Shown piece after piece: positions 41,647 through 49,436 of a stretch of DNA of 64,000 nucleotides. The number at the start of each line of letters is the position of its first letter. Positions within the stretch are counted from its first letter, which is position 1. The position numbers and the translations under genes were made by a program. Location of the stretch: NCBI RefSeq assembly GCF_010548305.1, contig NZ_JAAGLV010000013.1:186001-250000 (forward strand), read 5' to 3'. The stretch comes from Streptomyces sp. SID13031 (GTDB lineage: Bacteria; Actinomycetota; Actinomycetes; Propionibacteriales; Kribbellaceae). A model generated the notes under the pieces. It saw only the letters and a program-made list of their open reading frames with translations. It had not been told where the DNA came from and searched no databases.

Positions 41647-41685
41647 CGCTCGTCCTGGCCGCGACCCGTAGTGCCCGCCGTCTGA

Positions 41686-41760
41686 GGGGTCAACCCCGCC
41701 CGCGGCGGGTTGCCCCGCCGGATTCTGAGGGGGCAACCCGCCGCGGGCGGGGTTAACCCC
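41686..41760. terminator. 31-bp hairpin between convergent genes
   Basis: The arms at 41686-41716 and 41730-41760 pair with one mismatch around a 13-nt loop. The stem is very GC-rich (CCGCCCGCGGCGGG core). It sits between the membrane protein stop (41646) and the DJ-1/PfpI stop (41788). Confidence 0.7.
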
Positions 41761-41787
41761 TGAGACGACGCGGGAGGAGGCCGGCGG

Positions 41788-42447
41788 TTAGGGGGTGAGG
41801 ACAGCCGTCACGGCGATGGCGGTGCTGCGGGCTGATGCCGGGTTCTGGCCGGTGACGAGGCGGCCGTCGGTGATGACCTGGTCGGTGAAGTCTGCGGCCG
41901 GGTGGTGGATCGCGCCGCGGGCCGTCAGTTCGTCGGCCAGCAGGAACGGGACGACGTCGGTGAGGCCGACCGCCTGCTCCTCGGCGTTGGTGAAGCCGGC
42001 GACGTTCTTGCCGTCGACCAGGTAGCTGCCGTCGGAGAGGCGGAGCTCGACCAGCCCGGCCGGGCCGTGGCAGACCGCCGCGACCACGCCGCCGTTCTCG
42101 TAGATCCCGGCCGCGAGCGAGGCGAGCGCCTTGTCGCCGGGGAAGTCCCACATCGCGCCGTGGCCGCCCGCGTAGAAGATCGCGTCGTAGTCGGCGGCGT
42201 TCAGTTCGGCGGCGGTCCGGGTGTGCTCGAGGTCGGCCTCGGCGAAGAACTGCTGCTGGGCGGAGTCGGAGTCGTCGACGCCGTCGACCGGCGGCTTGCC
42301 ACCGGCGACCGAGACGACCTCGACCTGGTACCCGGCGGTGGTGAAGACGCTCCACGGCTCGGCGGCCTCGCCGGCATAGAAGCCAGTACTCCGGCCGGTG
42401 TCGCCGAGCTGGGAGTGGCTGGTGAGGGCAATCAGTACGCGTGTCAT
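41788..42447 (-). CDS. DJ-1/PfpI superfamily type 1 glutamine amidotransferase-like protein
   Basis: This 219-residue protein has the DJ-1/PfpI nucleophile elbow AVCHGPAGL with the reactive Cys, and the acidic/loop motif IFYAGGHGAMWDFPGD, as in Hsp31-like members. Relatives are glyoxalase III, deglycase or chaperone proteins active in oxidative or carbonyl stress. Three in-frame ATGs are close together (42459, 42456 and 42447), and I use the one that starts the conserved TRVLIALTS. It is divergent from a LysR regulator across a perfect palindrome and is the likely target. Confidence 0.88.
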   Translation of the reverse strand: MTRVLIALTSHSQLGDTGRSTGFYAGEAAEPWSVFTTAGYQVEVVSVAGGKPPVDGVDDSDSAQQQFFAEADLEHTRTAAELNAADYDAIFYAGGHGAMWDFPGDKALASLAAGIYENGGVVAAVCHGPAGLVELRLSDGSYLVDGKNVAGFTNAEEQAVGLTDVVPFLLADELTARGAIHHPAADFTDQVITDGRLVTGQNPASARSTAIAVTAVLTP

Positions 42448-42470
42448 GTGCACCATCATGACCAGGTCGA

Positions 42471-42489
42471 CCTATTGGAGACCAATAGG
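42471..42489. promoter_or_regulatory. LysR operator candidate CCTATTGG-AGA-CCAATAGG
   Basis: A perfect 8-3-8 inverted repeat lies between the divergent DJ-1/PfpI and LysR starts (74-bp gap). It contains ATTGGAGACCAAT, a 13-bp core of the size of LysR boxes. It probably controls both genes. Confidence 0.65.
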
Positions 42490-42520
42490 CACTCGGCGGG
42501 CGAGGCATAGGATTTCTGAT

Positions 42521-43396
42521 GTGAGCATCTCTCTGGACCTGCTGCGGAGCTTTCTCGCGATCCACCGGGCAGGGTCGATCACGGGCGGCGCGGAGCAGTT
42601 GGGGTTGTCGCAGCCGACCGTGACGGCGCATCTCAAGGCGCTGGAGGTCGCGGTCGGGCGGCCGCTGTTCGAGCGGCGGGCGCGGGGCGTACAGGCGACT
42701 GCGGCCGGTGATGAGCTGGCTCGCCGGATCGCGGAGCCGATCGACACGCTCCAAGGCTTGGTGGTCGACGAACTGGACGAGCCGGTCGCCGCGACGGTCC
42801 ATCTCGGCGGCCCGGCCGACTTCATCAGTCATCAGGTGTTGCCCGCGCTCGCCGGTCGCCTGGCCAATGGACTCCAGCTACGCACCCGCTTCGGCTTGCC
42901 GGACGAACTGCTCGACGGTCTGACGGCACGCTCACTCGACGTGGTGATCAGCTCAGTACGCCCGCGCCGCCCCGGCATACGCGTGACACCGCTCTACGAC
43001 GAGACCTTCGCGCTGGTCGCTTCACCCCGCTGGTACTCCGGTACGCCGGTGAGCGGGCCAGAGCAGCTGCGACACATACCCCTGGTCGCGTACGCGGAGG
43101 AAGCCCCGATCCTCCGGCGCTATTGGCGAAGCGTCTTCGGCGTACGGCTGACGAGAAGCGTCGCACTCGTAGTACCGGACCTACGTGGAGTCCTGAGCGC
43201 TGTCGTCGCCGGCGCAGGAGCAAGCGTGTTGCCCTTGTACCTGTGCGAGGCCGACCTCCAAGCCGGGCGACTCCGCTCACTGGCTGAGCCAGAACTCCCA
43301 CCCCTGAACACCGGCTACCTGGCCATCCGCTCAGACGCCGGCCCCCGAAGCCCAGCCAGCCTCCTACGAACAGCCCTTCTCGACACGCTCCGCTAG
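42521..43396 (+). CDS. LysR-family transcriptional regulator
   Basis: This 291-residue protein has the LysR helix-turn-helix (residues about 3-62, LDLLRSFLAIHRAGSITGGA, then QLGLSQPTVTAHLKALE). A periplasmic-binding-like effector domain follows. The GTG start at 42521 begins the conserved part, and longer frames run through the palindrome. It most likely regulates the divergent DJ-1/PfpI gene, with a carbonyl or redox signal as plausible input. The last 150 nt use more C- and A-ending codons than the first part. Confidence 0.9.
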   Translation: MSISLDLLRSFLAIHRAGSITGGAEQLGLSQPTVTAHLKALEVAVGRPLFERRARGVQATAAGDELARRIAEPIDTLQGLVVDELDEPVAATVHLGGPADFISHQVLPALAGRLANGLQLRTRFGLPDELLDGLTARSLDVVISSVRPRRPGIRVTPLYDETFALVASPRWYSGTPVSGPEQLRHIPLVAYAEEAPILRRYWRSVFGVRLTRSVALVVPDLRGVLSAVVAGAGASVLPLYLCEADLQAGRLRSLAEPELPPLNTGYLAIRSDAGPRSPASLLRTALLDTLR

Positions 43397-43412
43397 ACCG
43401 GACTTGAGAAGA

Positions 43413-44297
43413 TCAGGCGGTCTTCTTCTTGGCGCTCTTCTTAGCCGGAGTCTTCTTCCTCGCAGAGGCCTTCTTCGCGGGAGCCTTTTTCGCAGTGGTC
43501 TTCTTGGCTGACTCGCGGCGGGTGCGGGCCGCTTCGACGCTGGCCCGCAGGGCGGAGACGAGGTCCGTGGTGGTGGTCGCCTCGGGCTCCTCCTCGTTGA
43601 AGACGAGTTCCTTGCCCTTGCGTTTGTCGGCGACCAGTTTCTTCACGCGTTCGGTGTAGCTGTCCTTGTAGTCGCCCGGGCGCCAGGTGTCGCTCATCGC
43701 CTCGACCAGGTCCATGGCCATCGACAGGTTCTTGCCGCCGGAGGACTTGGCCGGCAGGTCGCCGAGTTCCTTGGCGGGATCGCGGATCTCGTCGGCGAAG
43801 AACATCGTCTCCAAGACGATGACCTTGCCGTCGGCGCGGATCGCGGCGAGGTACTCCTTGCTGCGCATCACGAACGACGCGATGCCGGCCCGGTTGGTCT
43901 TCGCCAGCGCGTCCCGCAGCAGCCCGTACGACGAAGCGCTGCCGGTATCCGACGGGGCCAGGTAGTAGCTCTTCTGGAAGTGGATCGGATCGATCTCGTC
44001 GAGGTCGACGAACCGGGTGATCTCCAGTGAGCGCGACCGGCCCGGCGCGATGTCGGCGAGTTCCTCCTGCTCGACGATCACGTACTCGCCGCCGCCGACG
44101 TCGTGGCCCTTCACGATCTTGGCGTAGTCGACCTCGCGGCCGGTGCGCTCGTTCACCCGCTTGTACCGGATCCGGTCCGACGTACCACGCTGGAACTGGT
44201 GGAAGTCGAGCTCGTGCTCCTCGGTCGCGGAGTGCAGCCCGACCGGCACCGAGACCAGCCCGAAACTGATGAACCCAGTCCAGATCGCGCGCGCCAT
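43413..44297 (-). CDS. ku: Ku, DNA-end-binding protein of non-homologous end joining
   Basis: This 294-residue protein opens MARAIWTGFISFGLVSVPVG, the hallmark of bacterial Ku, and continues with ELDFHQFQRGTSDRIRYKRV and RFVDLDEIDPIHFQKSYYLA. It forms a ring that binds double-strand breaks and recruits the ligase LigD. The C-terminal tail (about residues 255-294) is Lys/Ala-rich, the extended basic tail seen in actinobacterial Ku that aids DNA binding. No ligD is next to it. AAGGAAG lies 6 nt before the ATG. Three tandem 16-bp repeats lie upstream. Confidence 0.95.
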   Translation of the reverse strand: MARAIWTGFISFGLVSVPVGLHSATEEHELDFHQFQRGTSDRIRYKRVNERTGREVDYAKIVKGHDVGGGEYVIVEQEELADIAPGRSRSLEITRFVDLDEIDPIHFQKSYYLAPSDTGSASSYGLLRDALAKTNRAGIASFVMRSKEYLAAIRADGKVIVLETMFFADEIRDPAKELGDLPAKSSGGKNLSMAMDLVEAMSDTWRPGDYKDSYTERVKKLVADKRKGKELVFNEEEPEATTTTDLVSALRASVEAARTRRESAKKTTAKKAPAKKASARKKTPAKKSAKKKTA

Positions 44298-44309
44298 CGC
44301 CACTTCCTT

Positions 44310-44357
44310 TCTACGGAGCCGTCTCTCTACGGAGCCGTCTCTCTACGGAGCCGTCCG
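44310..44357. repeat. Three tandem 16-bp repeats upstream of ku
   Basis: TCTACGGAGCCGTCTC occurs at 44310-44325 and 44326-44341, and a third copy differing in the last bases at 44342-44357. They fill the gap between the ku start and the stop of the coiled-coil gene (44374), just 5' of the ku ribosome site. They may be protein-binding sites or a slipped-strand expansion. Confidence 0.8.
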
Positions 44358-44373
44358 GAGCCCGGTACCCCGA

Positions 44374-45258
44374 TCAGAGCCGGTTGTACCGTTTCCGCGC
44401 CTCGCGGCTGTCCTTCTGCGCCGTACGAGCGTTCTTGCGGGCAACGTCGAGCTCCTCGCCGATCCGATGCACCGTCTCCTGGGCTTCGGCGAGTGCGTCG
44501 CGGGCGTCGGACAGTTGTGTGTCGAGGCCGGCGACTGTCTCTTCGGCTGCCTCTGCCGCCGCGACCGCGTCGTCGAGTTCCTTCTTGGCGGCCGTCTTCT
44601 CCGCGGCCTCGCGCTCTTCCTGCTCCCGCTCGGCCTTCTCGCGCTTCGCCTTGGCGGCAGCCGATTCGGCGTCTTCTTCAGCTTCCGGCACTACGGCTGC
44701 GCTCTTGGCACGGCGGCGGTCTTGAGCGCGTTGGCGGCGCTCGTCGGTCAGTGGTGTGACGTTGGACGGCTCGCCGCTCTCGTCGACGACCCCGAAGCCG
44801 ACGTGCCGCAGCGCACTGCTGAGCCGGGCCTCACGGACCGCATCACCGGCGGCCGGGTCGACCAGGGCCGCATCGAGCGTCTCGCGGAGTTTCTGCCCGA
44901 CATCCGCGCTGACCTTCTGCCCCTCGCGCTCGGCGAGACCGGCCGCGGACTTGGAGAGCTGGTCGAGCAGCTTGTGCCGCCTCGGCGTCAGCCCGCGAAG
45001 CTTCTCGCCGTCGAGATCCGCGGTCGCCTGCCGGAACTCGTCACCCAACGCCAGCAGGTCATCGATATCGTCCGGCAGCTCCCGCGCGACGAGGTTCGCC
45101 AGCCAGGCGGCGACGGTCGGCTTCCGCAGGGCTTTCAGCCGGGTCGACCCGAGCTGGTCACCGCTCGCCTTCAGCTCCTTGGCCAGCTCGTTGCGCCGGG
45201 AAATGAAGTCGGCCGACGGCGCTGCGTAGAGCGCGTCGGCCGCTTCATCGAAGTCCAC
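44374..45258 (-). CDS. Actinobacterial coiled-coil protein of unknown function
   Basis: This 294-residue protein has a conserved N-terminal helical half (DFDEAADALYAAPSADFISR, then RKPTVAAWLANLVARELP) and a long charged C-terminal coiled coil from about residue 180. The latter is rich in Ala, Glu, Lys and Arg (AKREKAEREQEEREAAEKTA). I recognise the N-terminal pattern from conserved actinobacterial hypothetical proteins. No enzyme motif is seen. It lies upstream of ku on the same strand, 77 nt away, so co-transcription is possible. Confidence 0.75.
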   Translation of the reverse strand: MDFDEAADALYAAPSADFISRRNELAKELKASGDQLGSTRLKALRKPTVAAWLANLVARELPDDIDDLLALGDEFRQATADLDGEKLRGLTPRRHKLLDQLSKSAAGLAEREGQKVSADVGQKLRETLDAALVDPAAGDAVREARLSSALRHVGFGVVDESGEPSNVTPLTDERRQRAQDRRRAKSAAVVPEAEEDAESAAAKAKREKAEREQEEREAAEKTAAKKELDDAVAAAEAAEETVAGLDTQLSDARDALAEAQETVHRIGEELDVARKNARTAQKDSREARKRYNRL

Positions 45259-45317
45259 CCACCCGACGCTACCGGAACACTCGGCCGCGATCAGGTCAGC
45301 CGCCTCGTTCCGACCTC

Positions 45318-45345
45318 TTGTAATCGTTTACGTAAGCGATTACAA
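45318..45345. promoter_or_regulatory. 28-bp near-perfect palindrome before the esterase fusion gene
   Basis: TTGTAATCG and CGATTACAA flank a TTTACGTAAG core. The 28-bp palindrome differs from perfect symmetry by one base pair per half. It ends 7 nt before the ATG of the gene at 45353, which lacks a ribosome site and may be leaderless. A repressor bound here would block transcription directly. Confidence 0.6.
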
Positions 45346-45352
45346 AGCAATC

Positions 45353-47458
45353 ATGCGCGTGACTGTCCCGGCCCTCGCGGCCGCCCTCCTGGTCAACTTC
45401 CTGCTGCCGTCCGCCGGCCCCGCGGCGTCACCGAAAGCCGCCGAACCAGGCACGATCACGGCCGCGAGCTTCCGGTCGAGCACGCTCGGTGAAGACCTTG
45501 CCTACAACGTGTACCTGCCCGCCGGGTACGCCGGATCGGCCGCGCGCTACCCCGTGCTCTACCTGCTGCACGGTCGCGGCGACTCGATGGCCGCCTGGAC
45601 CCAGGTGAAGGGGCGGCTCGACGCGATGATCGCCGCCGGTGAGATCCCGCCGACGATCGCGGTCATGCCCGACGCGCCGTGGAGCAGCCGGGCGAGCTAC
45701 TACGTCGACTCGCTCTACAAGGGCAAGGATCCCGGGCGGCCCGTCGAGACGGCGTTGATCCGCGACCTGGTGCCGCACGTGGATTCGGCGTACCGGACGA
45801 TCGCCGATCGGACCGGCCGGGCGATCGCCGGGTACTCGATGGGCGGGTCGGGCGCGTTGCGGTACTCGATGGTCTATCCGGAGCTCTTCGGTGCGGCGGT
45901 GGTGCTCAGCCCGGCGGTCTACTCGCCGCAGCCGCCGAAGGATTCGAGCGCCCGGGAGTTCGGTGCCTATGGCAAGGGTAAGGATGCCTTCAGCGAGGCG
46001 GTCTACCGGAAGCTGAACTATCCGGCGGCGTTCAAATCCTTTGCGGCCAAGGGATTGCCGTCACAGCTGTTCATTGCCGTGGGCGACGACGAGTACAAGA
46101 ACCCGAAACCCAAGGACTTTCAGCACGATCTCGACTTCGAGGCGCATGTCGTCTTCAACCAGGCGGGGCGGGTGCCGGGGCTGACGAGTGAGTTCCGGGT
46201 GGTGGACGGCGGGCACGACTGGGACGTGTGGGGGCCGACGTTCGCCGAAGGCGCGAAGTACATCTTCCAGTTCATCGGCAAGCCACCCGCTACGCCGATG
46301 CAGGCGGAGCTGTCCGGTACGCCGGGGGAGGATCGCGCGGGCGGGGTCGCCGTCGATGAGGCGGGCAACAGCTATGTGGCGATCGCCGCCGAGGGTGCGA
46401 TCGAGGGGCAGCCGTACGCCGGCGGCAAGGACGTCGCGTTGACGAAGTACGGGCCTGATGGCGGGCGGTTGTGGACGCGGGAGTTCGGTACGGCGGGGAC
46501 CGAGCGCGCGTATGGGGTGGTGCTGGATGCGCAGGGGCGGCCGACCGTCGTCGGCTATACGACGGGTAGTGGGTCGGACGATGCCTTTGTGGCGCAGTAC
46601 GACGTACAGGGGAATCAGCGGTGGTTCACGAAGCTGGGCACCACGGCTGCCGATCGGGGGTATGCGGTGGCGAGTGATGCCGACGGCTCGATCTATCTGG
46701 GTGGGTACACGAAGGGTGAGCTGGGTGGAGCGAACGCAGGGGACAAGGACGTGTTCGTCGCCAAACTGGATCAGGAGGGCAAGCAGGTCTGGGTGCGGCA
46801 GTTCGGCAGCGCCGGCGAGGAGAAGGGGATGGCGCTGGCGGTGAGCGGGGATGGGGTCTATCTCGCGGGGATGACCGCTGGTGCGCTGGGGGATCAGGTC
46901 GGCGATATCGACGGGTTTGTCGCGCGCTTCGATCGTGAGGGGAACCGGGCGTGGGTCAAGCAGTTCGGGACCGAGCAGGCGGATGAGTTCTGGGCGATGA
47001 CGGGTGATGGCGCTGATGGAGTGCTTCTCACCGGCTATACCGCGGGTGACTTCGCAGGTGAACTCGTTGGTGACAAGGATCTGATCGTTGCTCGCGTTGA
47101 TGCGAGCGGTGCGGTGGTGTGGAAGGACCAGGTCGGTACGCCGGGGAACGACAAGGGCGCGGCTATTGCGCGCGACGAGACCGGCTTTGTCGTTGCGGGC
47201 TTCACGGATGGGCCGTTGCGGACCGCGGTGGGGAAGTTCGACGCGGTTCTGCTGCGGTACAAGGCTGATCAGACGCGTGGGTCGGTGCGGCAGTTCGGCA
47301 CGACGGAGGATGACGGCGCGGATGCGTTCGCCGAAGCCAACCTGTTTGTTGCGGCGCGCGACGGTAGGGCCTACGTCTCAGGCCTCACCGCTGGCAACAC
47401 TGCCGATCACGAGGCGATCGGCAACGGTGATGTGTTCCGGATCAACTTCGATGGGTGA
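45353..47458 (+). CDS. Secreted esterase fused to SBBP-like beta-propeller repeats
   Basis: This 701-residue protein has a signal peptide (about residues 1-25). An esterase D/feruloyl-esterase-like domain runs to about residue 305, with VLYLLHGRGDSM, nucleophile elbow GYSMGGSG and catalytic His in DGGHDWDVW. From about residue 325 there are six to seven repeats of the SBBP type, each built on QFGT-x-GxDxAxGVAVDxxGNxYVxGxT-like sequence (EFGTAGTERAYGVVLDAQGR, for example). These should fold as a propeller that may bind polysaccharide or cell surface. The enzyme is exported and probably cleaves acyl esters of plant or microbial polymers. It is controlled by the palindrome upstream. Confidence 0.88.
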   Translation: MRVTVPALAAALLVNFLLPSAGPAASPKAAEPGTITAASFRSSTLGEDLAYNVYLPAGYAGSAARYPVLYLLHGRGDSMAAWTQVKGRLDAMIAAGEIPPTIAVMPDAPWSSRASYYVDSLYKGKDPGRPVETALIRDLVPHVDSAYRTIADRTGRAIAGYSMGGSGALRYSMVYPELFGAAVVLSPAVYSPQPPKDSSAREFGAYGKGKDAFSEAVYRKLNYPAAFKSFAAKGLPSQLFIAVGDDEYKNPKPKDFQHDLDFEAHVVFNQAGRVPGLTSEFRVVDGGHDWDVWGPTFAEGAKYIFQFIGKPPATPMQAELSGTPGEDRAGGVAVDEAGNSYVAIAAEGAIEGQPYAGGKDVALTKYGPDGGRLWTREFGTAGTERAYGVVLDAQGRPTVVGYTTGSGSDDAFVAQYDVQGNQRWFTKLGTTAADRGYAVASDADGSIYLGGYTKGELGGANAGDKDVFVAKLDQEGKQVWVRQFGSAGEEKGMALAVSGDGVYLAGMTAGALGDQVGDIDGFVARFDREGNRAWVKQFGTEQADEFWAMTGDGADGVLLTGYTAGDFAGELVGDKDLIVARVDASGAVVWKDQVGTPGNDKGAAIARDETGFVVAGFTDGPLRTAVGKFDAVLLRYKADQTRGSVRQFGTTEDDGADAFAEANLFVAARDGRAYVSGLTAGNTADHEAIGNGDVFRINFDG

Positions 47459-47461
47459 GCT

Positions 47462-47563
47462 TGTCCCGAACGACAGGACATAGTCCCCTGGGGCGCCCGG
47501 CCGCCCGCTTGGCGCTGCCGGAAAAGATGCTGCTTCGGGCACTATGTCCTGTCGTTCGGGACA
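47462..47563. repeat. Dispersed palindromic repeat, copy B
   Basis: The 23-bp arms at 47462-47484 and 47541-47563 are exactly complementary. They share GTCCCGAACGACAGGACATAGT with copy A at 38544-38646, apart from one base. The loop has 56 nt and shares short blocks with the loop of copy A (GGGCGCC, TTTTC-GG, CAAGCG in one orientation). It lies between convergent genes and contains the stop of the sigma-factor gene. Confidence 0.8.
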
Positions 47564-48336
47564 GTGAGGTCTTTGCGGAGGCGGTCGAGGATGCCGCGGA
47601 GGAGGCGGGAGACCTGCATCTGGCTGACGCCGAGTTCGTTGCCGATCTCCTCCTGGGTGAGGCCGCCGCAGAAGCGCAGCTCGAGGATCTGGCGGTCGCG
47701 ATCGTCGAGGTCTGAGACGGCCGGTGCCAGGGTATGGACGTTCTCGACCAGTTCGTAGCCCTCTTCGGCATCCGCGACCGTGTCCACGAGGCGGGCGCCG
47801 TTGTCGGCGGCGGCGGGGGCGTCGAGCGAGAGGGCGTTGAAGCAGCCACGGACCGATGCCGCTTCGGCGACCTCGCCGGCGTCGGTGCCCAATGCCTCGG
47901 CGGTCTCCTGATCGCTGGGGAGATGGCCGAGTTGCTGGGTCAGCTCGGGCTCGGCGGCCGCGATCGAGCCCTGCATCTCCTGCACCCGGCGCGGCGGCCG
48001 GACGGTCCACGCGCAGTCGCGGAAATAGCGTTTCAGCTCACCGCGGATCGTCGGTACGGCGTACGAGAGAAAGGCCGTCGACGCGTCGGGGCGATAGCCG
48101 TTGGCGGCTTTGACCAGGCCGAGGTAGGCGACCTGCTCGAGATCGTCGGCGTCGACGCCCTTGCGACGGTAGCGGGAGGCGATCGAGCGCGCGACCGGCG
48201 CGTTCAGGATGACCACCTCGTCGAGCAACTCCTGCCGCCGCGGATCGGCGAGGCCGTCCGCCTGGACGAGCAGGTCGTGGGTGGAGTCCGCGATCAACTG
48301 TGGGGCTTCGGTACTACGGACAGGTGCGATGGTCAC
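47542..48336 (-). CDS. SigB/SigF-type RNA polymerase sigma factor
   Basis: This 264-residue protein is a group 3 sigma factor. Region 2 has NAPVARSIASRYRRKGVDAD and LEQVAYLGLVKAANGYRP, then FLSYAVPTIRGELKRYFRD. Region 3 has GHLPSDQETAEALGTDAGEV. Region 4 has LDDRDRQILELRFCGGLTQE and SQMQVSRLLRGILDRLR. These are general-stress or differentiation sigma factors normally held by an anti-sigma factor, but none is encoded here. The last residues (VPNDRT) and the TAG are supplied by the palindromic repeat. A GTTT-type promoter upstream of the next gene could be one of its targets. Confidence 0.93.
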   Translation of the reverse strand: MTIAPVRSTEAPQLIADSTHDLLVQADGLADPRRQELLDEVVILNAPVARSIASRYRRKGVDADDLEQVAYLGLVKAANGYRPDASTAFLSYAVPTIRGELKRYFRDCAWTVRPPRRVQEMQGSIAAAEPELTQQLGHLPSDQETAEALGTDAGEVAEAASVRGCFNALSLDAPAAADNGARLVDTVADAEEGYELVENVHTLAPAVSDLDDRDRQILELRFCGGLTQEEIGNELGVSQMQVSRLLRGILDRLRKDLTVPNDRT

Positions 48337-48448
48337 GGTGAGAAACCTCGTCGTGTCGTCCTGCGGGAGGTGGCGTCATTGCTGAACCACTTCTCTTCCA
48401 CCAGACCAGGGACATCCGGTACACGCAAGTCCTCCCGTGTTACAGCTG

Positions 48449-48474
48449 TTTGAAGCTCGCCCGTTTGGGGTGAT
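48449..48474 (+). promoter_or_regulatory. Possible SigB/F-type promoter upstream of the small membrane protein
   Basis: GTTTGA (48449-48454) and GGGTGA (48469-48474) are separated by 14 bp, near the consensus GTTT-N14/15-GGGTAT for SigB/SigF-type promoters. The site lies about 120 bp before the small membrane protein gene and next to the sigma-factor gene. The match is partial. Confidence 0.3.
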
Positions 48475-48594
48475 CGGCGGCGGGCACCTGAAGTGCAGCA
48501 AGAAAACGCCGGGAGAGGTCACCGGCGCGTTGTCGCACGGGGTATCAGCCGCCGGAGCCTTGATCGGCGCCGGCTCGTAGAGAAAGGAACGACC

Positions 48595-48738
48595 ATGCTC
48601 CTGATTCTCTGGATCATCGCGGCGATCCTCGTCATTTCCGGGATCGTCTCACTTGTCCGCGGCCAGCTCCTGATGGGCGCCGCACTCATCGTCGTCGGCC
48701 TGCTGGTCGGCCCTGGCGGCGTGAGCATCTTCACGTAA
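48595..48738 (+). CDS. Small GPGG-type hydrophobic membrane protein
   Basis: This 47-residue protein has two hydrophobic helices (LLILWIIAAILVISGIVSL and LMGAALIVVGLLVGPGG) joined by VRGQ, ending SIFT. Very similar small proteins ending GPGGxSxF are common in actinobacteria and have no known function. GGA lies 7 nt before the ATG at 48595. It is divergent from the SigB/F-like gene and may belong to its stress regulon. Confidence 0.75.
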   Translation: MLLILWIIAAILVISGIVSLVRGQLLMGAALIVVGLLVGPGGVSIFT

Positions 48739-48758
48739 CACCAGCCACCTGAAATGGT

Positions 48759-48866
48759 GGCGAGCCCACCAGTGGCGGGCTCGCCCAGGCAGCGGTGACC
48801 TTGAACAAGAAATATCTTGTTCAAGGTCACCGCTTGGTGTTCATGCCCACCAGTGGTGGGCTCGCC
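48759..48866. terminator. Three consecutive hairpins with a 22-bp direct repeat
   Basis: A central hairpin has a perfect 20-bp stem (48791-48810 with 48815-48834, loop AATA). It is flanked by GCCCACCAGTGGCGGGCTCG (from 48764) and an almost identical copy (from 48845), each itself palindromic. The whole structure sits between convergent genes (stops 48738 and 48872). Confidence 0.7.
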
Positions 48867-48871
48867 GCTGT

Positions 48872-49363
48872 CTAGGGGTGGCGGAAGACTCGTTGGGTGG
48901 TGGCTATCCGGAGGGCTTCCAGGTCGGCGATCTGCTGGGCTACCTGGAGCAGCAGGCTGTCGAGTTCGGCGGCGTCGAAGCGGGGTTCGTCGTCGGCCAG
49001 GGCGCGAAGGGTACGGAGGCCGGCTGCTTTGCCTTCGACGGCGATGCGGAGGGTTTCGAGCTCTACCACGTCGCTCAGCGGGGAGCGGCGGAAGAGTTCG
49101 CCGTTGGGCTTCAGGCGGGTGAGTTTCTCGGCCATCCAGGCGCCGGCGTTCTTCAGCTGATCCGGCTTGGCGCCGACGGCGGCGAGGTAGCGCTCCAGTG
49201 CGGTTCGCTCCTCCTCCACTTCCTGCACCATCTTGGCCAGCGCAGTACGGACGACCGGGTCGCTCTGCTGGTCGGCGGCTCGTTTGAACAACTCGATGCC
49301 GGCAGCGGACCCCGCGTAGTGGTCCTGCAGATAAGTGGCGAGGAGTGCTTCGTCGATCATCAC
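48872..49363 (-). CDS. Helical-bundle (ferritin-like) protein of unknown function
   Basis: This 163-residue protein is all-helical with four predicted helices. EALLATYLQDHYAGSAAGIE opens it, followed by PVVRTALAKMVQEVEEERTA, LSDVVELETLRIAVEGKAAG and AELDSLLLQVAQQIADLEAL. The Asp-His pair in helix 1 and the Glu-rich helix 2 resemble ferritin-like bundles, but the canonical ExxH pairs are not clear. It is conserved in actinobacteria. ATG at 49360 is equally possible. Confidence 0.7.
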   Translation of the reverse strand: MMIDEALLATYLQDHYAGSAAGIELFKRAADQQSDPVVRTALAKMVQEVEEERTALERYLAAVGAKPDQLKNAGAWMAEKLTRLKPNGELFRRSPLSDVVELETLRIAVEGKAAGLRTLRALADDEPRFDAAELDSLLLQVAQQIADLEALRIATTQRVFRHP

Positions 49364-49436
49364 GACCTAGTACCCACCTTCGACACCTGGAGAACACTGT
49401 CAGCGGTTGTCAGGGTTTGACGGTTGACTGGGCACC

